Below are positions 57,108-64,000 of a stretch of 64,000 nucleotides of DNA, one piece after another. The notes beneath the pieces are model-generated. The model was given only the letters and a program-made list of their open reading frames with translations. It had not been told where the DNA came from and did not search any database. The position numbers were made by a program, and so were the translations under genes. Source of the stretch: Bacteroidota bacterium (GTDB taxonomy: Bacteria; Bacteroidota; Bacteroidia; Chitinophagales; LD1); contig CANJLD010000002.1 of the NCBI GenBank assembly GCA_947475165.1, positions 1-64,000 of the forward strand, written 5' to 3'. Within the stretch, counting starts at the first letter, position 1; each line of letters begins with the position of its first letter.

Positions 57108-60059
57108 CTATCTTACCAAAGTAGCAGTACCTCTTTCGGTAGCATGCACACCATTAATATAAGTTACGTTAAAAGTCCACACATAAGCGCCCACCGGTTG
57201 CTCACGGTTGCGGAAAGTTCCATCCCAGCCATCACCGGGCAGCATATTGCTGTTGCTGTAAACCAGTTCGCCCCAACGGTTGTAAACGGTAAAGTCGAGT
57301 TTCTGCACATTGCGCATAATGGTTACTAATTTGTCGTTTACGTTATCGCCATTTGGAGAGAAGGCCGTAGGCACCAGTACCACAAATTTATCGGGCTTAC
57401 AGCTTTCCGGGTCAACAGCAGGGTCGTCTATAAATGTTTGTCCGGTGCTTTGGCAACCGTTTGCATCGGTTACCGTTACGCCATAAGAGCCACGGTGAAT
57501 TCTTTCTACAAATGCAGCGGTATCAGTTATAGAAGTACTCCATACATATTTCATAGGAGCCACACCACCGGTTGTGCTGGCAGCCACTGCACCGGTTGAA
57601 TCGCCAATGCAATTAGGAGCAATGCCAATAACAGTTACGGTAAATGGCGAAGGTGCATTTACACCTATTGAACCAGTTTCGGTACAGTTATTAGCATCGG
57701 TTACAGTTACCGTAAATGAACCGGTAGCCACCTGCGGATTTTGTTGTGTAGAAGTAAATCCTCCGCTGCCCGTCCAGCTATAACTGTAAGGCGAAGTGCC
57801 ACCGGTAGCCAAAGTAGTAATAGAACCGTTTCCTGAATCAGCACATAAAGGTTCAAAAGCTGTAAGCTGAATATCAATTTCTGCCGGTTGAGTAATGGTT
57901 GATGTTACAATTGTATCACAACCGTTCGCATCTTCAATTACCACCGAAAAAGGTCCGCCATCTAAACCGGTTACACTCGAAGTGGTAGCAAAGTTGCTCC
58001 AGAAATAAGTGTAAGGCGAAGTTTCACCGCTTACGTTTACAGAGGCTGTTCCGTTAGTTGCTCCGTAGCATAAAAGATTGGTGGTGTTAAGTGCAATGTT
58101 ATAAGGAGTAGGCTCTGTAAGTGTGGCAGTAGCGGTAACGGTACAAAGGCTTGCATCGCTAACGGTTACGGAATAAGTTCCGGCAACCACATTATTCAGA
58201 TTTTGCGAAGTGGCATTACCCGGGCTCCATAAATAAGCATAAGGTTGAACGCCACCGTTCACGTTAATATTTACAATGCCATCGCTGCCTGCATTGCAAC
58301 GCGGGTTAAACGTAAACGAAACCGAAGTGGTAAGAACTGTTGGTTCAGTAATAGTGTAAGTATTTCCCGAAGTGCAACCAATGTTGTCGGTAACAGTAAT
58401 AGTGTAATTACCGGGACCAAGATTTGGATTATCTTCTGTTACTACCTGCGCATTGCTCCATGCAAAAGTAAGCGGAGGCTGTCCACCGGTTGAGGTCAGA
58501 TAAATTCCACCATTAGCCGCACCAAAGCATTGAACGTTTTTCAAACTATCCAGCGCAATAACCACTGTGGTAGTATTAGCTACCGTAGCATTACTTGCCA
58601 CCGTGCAAAACTTACTATCGGTTACAGTTACTATATAACTTGAAGCGCATAAAAAAGTAGCATTCTGCAATTGCTGCGGAGGAAGCGAGTTCCACGCGTA
58701 AGTATAAGGAGGTGTTCCACCTTGTGCAGTAACCGAAGCCGAACCATCGCAAGCACCGCCACAGGTAACCGGATTGGCAGTGGTGGTGGAAGTAAGTTGT
58801 GTAGGAACATTGAGTTGAACAGAAGCCGTTGCGTTACATCCTTTAAAATCGGTAACGGTAATGCCGTAAGTTCCACCGCTTAAGCCGGAAATAGAATTCA
58901 CATTTCCTTGTGCGGGGTTCCAGGTATAAGTAAATGGAGGAGTTCCGCCTTGCAGGTTAGCTGTAATTTGTCCATCACTTCCGCCAAAGCAAGAAACATC
59001 CTGCACCGCAGGAATTACGGCAAAACTAAAATTCGGATTATCAGAAACAGTAAGTGTAAACGTTCCAAAATCGTTAGCCGTTTTTCCGTCTACCACTAAA
59101 TAGTAATCACCGGGCTGGCAGATAGAAAAAGCGAGTGTAGATTGAGTTCCGCCACAGGCATCATCGTTGGCGGTATCAGGTACAACCTGTCCGCAGGCAC
59201 TATATAAATACAAATAGCTATCAAACTGAGCACCGGTCAATCCGCAAAGCGAAGCGGTAATTCCTATTGGCTGATTTACATTAAATTTATACCACACATC
59301 ATTGCCCGGTGAAGCGGCATGTGTGTTTGTATAACATTCGTTGCTGTTAAAGTTAGTAAGCGTTCCACCGGTAGTGAGCGTTCCTAAATCAAGAGCCGTG
59401 GCGCAGGAAGTTCCATTGGTGTAACGCCAAAAAGTTTCAATGCCAGGTTTCCAGTTATTACCACAACCACCGGCAATAAAGCCTTGGTCAAACCATTGAC
59501 ATGGCGGACCGTTGCGGTAAGGAAGCGAGGTGGCATAAGGGTCAGCATTGCATTGCTTATCATCGCCTTCGTTCAAACCAAAACAAGTTCCAAAAATTGG
59601 AATACCGCAACATTGTTGACCATCAAAATTACAGGTCTGTCCGTTCGAACAAAAACCAAGCAAGGCATCTGCCGGATTATCGTCTTCGTAGGCATACATT
59701 TTTAAATCGTAAAACTGCGGAACTGTAGCGGTTGGATAAGTGTAGTTGAAAATTATTTCATTAATAGCCGGAGTAATTTGTGGCAAGTTGGCAATGGCAA
59801 ATGAATGGCAGGTATTTGGACCTTGCCACGCCTGTCCATCTAAGTCGGCATTGTCACGAGCCTGCACACGAATGACTGGTTCATCTGGCGCAAAGCCTAC
59901 ACCAAGCACACCCGCATCGGTTTCGGTAAAGCCTACGTTTACATCGCGCAGACGAACCTGAAGTTGAATAGGACCATCGGTAAAGGTTTGAGCAAAAAGC
60001 TGTTGACAGGAAAGGAGCGTAACAAAAATAAAAAACGCTTGAGCGTAAACTTTTTTCAT
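57108..60059 (-). CDS. SprB-repeat protein with gliding-motility-associated C-terminal domain
   Basis: Signal peptide, SprB-like repeats (VSCFGGSDGQITANLQGGTPPFTYTWNPAQG...LSGGTYGITVTDFKGC), C-terminus FVVLVPTAFSPNGDNVNDKLVTIMRNVQKLDFTVYNRWGELVYSN. Confidence 0.93.
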   Translation of the reverse strand: MKKVYAQAFFIFVTLLSCQQLFAQTFTDGPIQLQVRLRDVNVGFTETDAGVLGVGFAPDEPVIRVQARDNADLDGQAWQGPNTCHSFAIANLPQITPAINEIIFNYTYPTATVPQFYDLKMYAYEDDNPADALLGFCSNGQTCNFDGQQCCGIPIFGTCFGLNEGDDKQCNADPYATSLPYRNGPPCQWFDQGFIAGGCGNNWKPGIETFWRYTNGTSCATALDLGTLTTGGTLTNFNSNECYTNTHAASPGNDVWYKFNVNQPIGITASLCGLTGAQFDSYLYLYSACGQVVPDTANDDACGGTQSTLAFSICQPGDYYLVVDGKTANDFGTFTLTVSDNPNFSFAVIPAVQDVSCFGGSDGQITANLQGGTPPFTYTWNPAQGNVNSISGLSGGTYGITVTDFKGCNATASVQLNVPTQLTSTTTANPVTCGGACDGSASVTAQGGTPPYTYAWNSLPPQQLQNATFLCASSYIVTVTDSKFCTVASNATVANTTTVVIALDSLKNVQCFGAANGGIYLTSTGGQPPLTFAWSNAQVVTEDNPNLGPGNYTITVTDNIGCTSGNTYTITEPTVLTTSVSFTFNPRCNAGSDGIVNINVNGGVQPYAYLWSPGNATSQNLNNVVAGTYSVTVSDASLCTVTATATLTEPTPYNIALNTTNLLCYGATNGTASVNVSGETSPYTYFWSNFATTSSVTGLDGGPFSVVIEDANGCDTIVTSTITQPAEIDIQLTAFEPLCADSGNGSITTLATGGTSPYSYSWTGSGGFTSTQQNPQVATGSFTVTVTDANNCTETGSIGVNAPSPFTVTVIGIAPNCIGDSTGAVAASTTGGVAPMKYVWSTSITDTAAFVERIHRGSYGVTVTDANGCQSTGQTFIDDPAVDPESCKPDKFVVLVPTAFSPNGDNVNDKLVTIMRNVQKLDFTVYNRWGELVYSNSNMLPGDGWDGTFRNREQPVGAYVWTFNVTYINGVHATERGTATLVR

Positions 60060-60237
60060 GCAGATTTTTTTGATTTTGTAAATGTAAATTTTTTCGGCAT
60101 TGTAGTAAAGATTCTATTATCTGAATTTTGGTTGTTTGAACGAAAAGCAAAAGCAATTTTATTTTATCGAAACTTATTGCTAACATTATCGGCTCAAAAT
60201 TTTGTGTAACACAATCTTCACTTAAAGCAGACATCAC

Positions 60238-63200
60238 ATGAGAAAATTTTCCGCTCTTGTAATTGCATTTATTGTTCTTCATTTTTCAGCTAAGGCTCAA
60301 ATACCAAACGGGCAGTTAGATGATATAAAAGAGTTCAGTACAAAAATTACCGTTCCGTTTGTAATGCCCGATGGCGTTAAATTATTTACCGATGTGTACG
60401 TGCCGCGTGTGCGCGATTCGCTGGTGGTAGATTTAGGTACGCTCAATATATTAGGGGCGCAACTGGTAACCAACCCAATTACCTTTATTCCATACGGAGC
60501 GCAAATTCTTGTTTATGATTCTATGAACGGTCAGCCGAATCCTAACCCGTATGCTTTGCCCACTATTTATACCAGAACCCCTTACGACAAAGGGGACTTT
60601 GATGAGTTAGGCGGCATTCTTCCAATACTTGGCTATAACTACATGTTGCAGGATATGCGCGGAAGATATTCTTCAGAAGGCGTTTACTTTCCCATGTATT
60701 CAGATAGCTGGAATAAAAATCCTTACCATCCTTTCGGTCACGTGTTAGATTATTTGCCAACTACCGACCCGAGATATTCAAACAAACACGAAGATGGTTA
60801 TGAGTCGGTAAAAATTATTTCCATCCTTGACTCTGCTTATGCGGCAAGTGTTGGCGCTACACAACTATCAGAAATGTATACCGGCTATCCGCACGAAAGC
60901 ACTCGCGTAAACAACGGAACTATCGGAATGTTTGGTGCTTCGGCTTTAGGTAACACGCAGTTGCAGTTAGCCTTGGCTCACCGTTGCTCAGATTCATTGC
61001 CGCACTTAAAATGTTTAATGCCGATTGTAGCTACCACCGAGCACTATATTTCTACCGGATATAACAACGGTGTTTTCCGCGATAGAATTGTAACCGGTTG
61101 GTTAAAGGGACAAATTTTCAGCGGAACCGATGACGATTTAATGCCGGTTGATAACGACCGCCAAAACACCGTTCACACGTCTATTGATTACGACCTTCCA
61201 AAAACTATTACACTAAACGGTGTAACTAAAACGTTCCAGCAAAATAAATTTGACGCAGCCAATCTTTCGATTGACCACTTTACTGCCATGCGCTATTTGA
61301 AATTAGACGGAACACTCGGCAATGCGGGTTTCTATCCTAACTCAACCGGCCGCCCCGATATGGATGGAAGTTCAGCACCGGTTAGTGCCAATGGCGAAGC
61401 GGTTAATACTATCAATACAGATTCTGCTCAGTTTCCTCTACCGGGTCTTACACATAGCCGTTACGAAAATCAGGATGTTCCAACCCTCCACATTTTTGGA
61501 TGGTGGGATATTTTTACTGAAGGGCAATTCAATAACTCAAACTTTGCACGCGAAGCACTTACCGGTTATCCTAAATTAATGCAAAAATCAGTAATTGGAC
61601 CGTGGGCGCACCAAACTATTGCCAGCCGTGTTTCGGGCGATAGAATTTATCCGAAAAATGTAACCGACCTTACCAAGATTGACCTTTCTAATTTCGATAT
61701 CAACAGCGTGCCTATTAACGAAATTGTAAAATCAGATTTAGTAACCTGGTTCCGTTATAACCTTAACTACAATCCTGATTATTTAGTTGGTGAGCCTAAA
61801 TTTATTATCCGCGAAAGTCAAAACTGGCAAGCGTTAGGCACCATTCCTGGTGTAGGCGATATTCTTATCCGTGTTCCTTCTGAAGATTATGTAGTGCCGT
61901 TTATCAAAATGGTGAATTTCTTAGGAGGAAATGGCTCGTTGTCTGACTTGCCAATTCAATTAAGCGCACAAGGCGCAACTATCAATACCACGCAGAATGT
62001 TCCTACTTTAGGTTCAGGTCTTAGCCAGTTTGCCGGACACCCGCTTACTGAAATTCCTTTCCGCGATTTCTTAAACGAAACACCGAATTACCGTTTCTAT
62101 GTTCCGGGGCCGGATTCAGCTGCTGATGCTACAGCCGGTTATCCAAACAATTACCAAATGGGAAATTACTGGGTAGGCTCTGACCAGTTTCCTCCAAGCG
62201 AACATATTCAATGGCAGAAAATGTATTTGCACCAGAACGGAACTTTAAATGGCAACGCACCAGTGCAGGATGAAGGATACAGATTATATGTAACCGACCC
62301 GGATGATCCAATTCTTACAGTAGGTGGTAGCAACATGATTGTTCGTTCACCGGACGGCACGAGAAATTCTCAAAGCCAGATGGAAATGACCGACCCTACC
62401 AATGCTCCATATACTATGGACAGAGAAGGGGTAATTCAATTCAACAGCGACCCTATTACCGATTCGTTTACCATTATTGGCTTACCGGTTTGTACGTTGT
62501 ATGCTAAAACAAATCCTACAGGGGTTGCCAGCGGACCTACCGATTGCGACTGGAATTTCCGCTTATGCGATGTATGGCCGGATGGACGTGTTTACTTTGT
62601 GCAGGAAGGAATTGTAGGTGCGCGCGGAAGAGACTGGGCGCGTGCTTTGGTTGACCAAATGGGAACACCCGGAGCAGCTACTTATGTAAATGGTATAGAA
62701 GACCCGGGCGATAAAGACATACCTTACAGCAACATTAACATTGGCGATATATATGAGTATGTATTTAAGATGATGCCTATTGGTTACACGTTTGCAAAAG
62801 GACACAAGCTTCGCATTTTGGTTAACTCAAGCAACTATACCCGCTATCAGGCTAATCCTAATTTGCCTTTGGAAGACGGAGAGTTTTTCCGCAGAAAGCC
62901 TGGCGATGGTCAGTTCTATATGTTCCAGGGCCAGCAGATGTTTCCTCGTGTAGCTGTTCAACGCGTTCATTTCTCGCCTGAACATCCTACCAGCATCAAC
63001 TTCCCGGTTTATAATTCAGATTATCAATACAACGCAGTTAATCCTATACCGGTTGATTCTAAATTCGATATTTCGGTATTTCCGAATCCGGCTTCTGATA
63101 AAATTCAGATTTTCTCGAACATGCAGGGCGACCACGAGTTGGTTATTACCGATATTACCGGCAGAACTGTATTTACAGGAAGATTTGATGACAACATTAT

Positions 63201-63303
63201 TTTGAACACATCTACCTTCGGCAAGGGAATTTATTTTGCTACGGTTACTGATAAGAGCAGTAAAACAGCAGATAGAGTAACTAAGAAATTTATTGTTCAA
63301 TAA
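60238..63303 (+). CDS. CocE/NonD-family hydrolase (X-Pro dipeptidyl-peptidase-like) with T9SS C-terminal domain
   Basis: ITVPFVMPDGVKLFTDVYVPR, PTIYTRTPYDKG, MLQDMRGRYSSEGVYFPM, NGTIGMFGASALGNTQLQLA, C-terminal ISVFPNPASDKIQIFSNMQGDHELVITDITGRTVFTG. Confidence 0.9.
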   Translation: MRKFSALVIAFIVLHFSAKAQIPNGQLDDIKEFSTKITVPFVMPDGVKLFTDVYVPRVRDSLVVDLGTLNILGAQLVTNPITFIPYGAQILVYDSMNGQPNPNPYALPTIYTRTPYDKGDFDELGGILPILGYNYMLQDMRGRYSSEGVYFPMYSDSWNKNPYHPFGHVLDYLPTTDPRYSNKHEDGYESVKIISILDSAYAASVGATQLSEMYTGYPHESTRVNNGTIGMFGASALGNTQLQLALAHRCSDSLPHLKCLMPIVATTEHYISTGYNNGVFRDRIVTGWLKGQIFSGTDDDLMPVDNDRQNTVHTSIDYDLPKTITLNGVTKTFQQNKFDAANLSIDHFTAMRYLKLDGTLGNAGFYPNSTGRPDMDGSSAPVSANGEAVNTINTDSAQFPLPGLTHSRYENQDVPTLHIFGWWDIFTEGQFNNSNFAREALTGYPKLMQKSVIGPWAHQTIASRVSGDRIYPKNVTDLTKIDLSNFDINSVPINEIVKSDLVTWFRYNLNYNPDYLVGEPKFIIRESQNWQALGTIPGVGDILIRVPSEDYVVPFIKMVNFLGGNGSLSDLPIQLSAQGATINTTQNVPTLGSGLSQFAGHPLTEIPFRDFLNETPNYRFYVPGPDSAADATAGYPNNYQMGNYWVGSDQFPPSEHIQWQKMYLHQNGTLNGNAPVQDEGYRLYVTDPDDPILTVGGSNMIVRSPDGTRNSQSQMEMTDPTNAPYTMDREGVIQFNSDPITDSFTIIGLPVCTLYAKTNPTGVASGPTDCDWNFRLCDVWPDGRVYFVQEGIVGARGRDWARALVDQMGTPGAATYVNGIEDPGDKDIPYSNINIGDIYEYVFKMMPIGYTFAKGHKLRILVNSSNYTRYQANPNLPLEDGEFFRRKPGDGQFYMFQGQQMFPRVAVQRVHFSPEHPTSINFPVYNSDYQYNAVNPIPVDSKFDISVFPNPASDKIQIFSNMQGDHELVITDITGRTVFTGRFDDNIILNTSTFGKGIYFATVTDKSSKTADRVTKKFIVQ

Positions 63304-63322
63304 TTGAATAAAGCGACTGGTG

Positions 63323-63356
63323 AAACGTCCCGCAGAATTGCGGGACGTTTCTTTTT
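63323..63356 (+). terminator. Rho-independent terminator
   Basis: AAACGTCCCGCA-gaat-TGCGGGACGTTT then CTTTTTT. Confidence 0.92.
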
Positions 63357-63385
63357 TATATTCGCCCCAACAAACAAAAATTGCT

Positions 63386-63961
63386 ATGCTGAACATAGTT
63401 TTATTCGGACCTCCGGGAAGCGGTAAAGGAACACAGGCAGCCAAACTGGTTGAAAAGTATAATCTGGTTCACCTTTCAACCGGAGATATTTTCCGCGCCA
63501 ATATTAAAGGCGAAACTGAATTGGGTAAACTGGCGAAGAGTTATATGGATAAAGGACAACTGGTTCCCGATGAAGTAACGGTGGATATTCTAAAGTCGGA
63601 GGCATCGAAATATGCCGATGCCAAGGGGTTTATTTTTGACGGCTTTCCGCGCACTACTTTTCAGGCGGAGGAGTTAGACAAGTATATGTCTTCGCGAAAT
63701 ACTTCAATTACCCTGATGCTTTCGCTGGAAGTAAATGAGGAAGAATTGAAAACGAGATTGTTGCTTCGCGGCAAAGATTCGGGTAGACCGGATGACCAGA
63801 ACCCGGAGGTGATTCAAAAGCGGATTGATGTGTACAATAAAGAAACCGCACCGGCTAAAGAATTTTATACCAAACAAAACAAGTACAGTGCAGTAAATGG
63901 CGTGGGTGCTATTGACGATATATTTGGTTCGCTTTGCACAGAAATAGATAAGGTGAATTGA
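63386..63961 (+). CDS. adk: Adenylate kinase
   Basis: MLNIVLFGPPGSGKGTQAAKLVEKYNLVHLSTGDIFRANI, GFIFDGFPRTTFQAEEL. The ORF-track start at 63320 lies within the preceding terminator, so ATG 63386 is preferred. Confidence 0.96.
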   Translation: MLNIVLFGPPGSGKGTQAAKLVEKYNLVHLSTGDIFRANIKGETELGKLAKSYMDKGQLVPDEVTVDILKSEASKYADAKGFIFDGFPRTTFQAEELDKYMSSRNTSITLMLSLEVNEEELKTRLLLRGKDSGRPDDQNPEVIQKRIDVYNKETAPAKEFYTKQNKYSAVNGVGAIDDIFGSLCTEIDKVN

Positions 63962-63994
63962 ATTTAGATTTTTGAATGCTGAGTGCTGAATGGG
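63960..63994. repeat. Degenerate heptanucleotide array at window edge
   Basis: gaattta gattttt gaatgct gagtgct gaatggg. Confidence 0.7.
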
Positions 63995-64000
63995 TTTCAT

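Noticed and set aside
1-64000. Canonical defence island, prophage or biosynthetic gene cluster
   Set aside because: No restriction-modification, toxin-antitoxin, reverse transcriptase, integrase, phage structural, NRPS or PKS genes recognised in the ORF track.

Overview
This is a 64 kb window of Bacteroidota-type chromosome (T9SS C-terminal domains, SprB-repeat adhesins, Bat operon, TAnnTTTG-type promoters). It is mostly housekeeping. Contents in order: tRNA-Asn; RluA-like synthase, PPK2 and RraA-like genes; a SprB-repeat adhesin; two tandem nucleotide cyclases beside an HD hydrolase; a tetR-paaABCD cluster; rimP-nusA-infB; glycosyltransferases and an O-antigen ligase-like gene; meaB; mnmH-selD; slyD; a complete hisGDCBHAF(IE) operon; exonuclease/GIY-YIG; mscL; a moxR-DUF58-bat operon; a padR-pspC-rdd cluster; an accessory intergenic region with structured repeats; surface proteins; hflX; a second SprB-repeat adhesin; a CocE-like hydrolase; and adk. 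No phage, CRISPR, transposase or canonical defence system was recognised. The non-obvious signals are: (1) a his leader peptide (MIRITHHHHSIIAQRGN) with a terminator and a matching promoter; (2) a short GC-rich palindromic element placed directly after stop codons, six copies in one orientation; (3) degenerate heptanucleotide tandem arrays, several of which encode or flank signal peptides in the bat operon; (4) a 43-bp tandem repeat array next to a GT/CG alternating tract; (5) a perfect TetR operator palindrome upstream of the paa regulator; (6) strong apparent over-representation of ACCGGT. All calls come from reading the sequence and the supplied ORFs. No database search was run.
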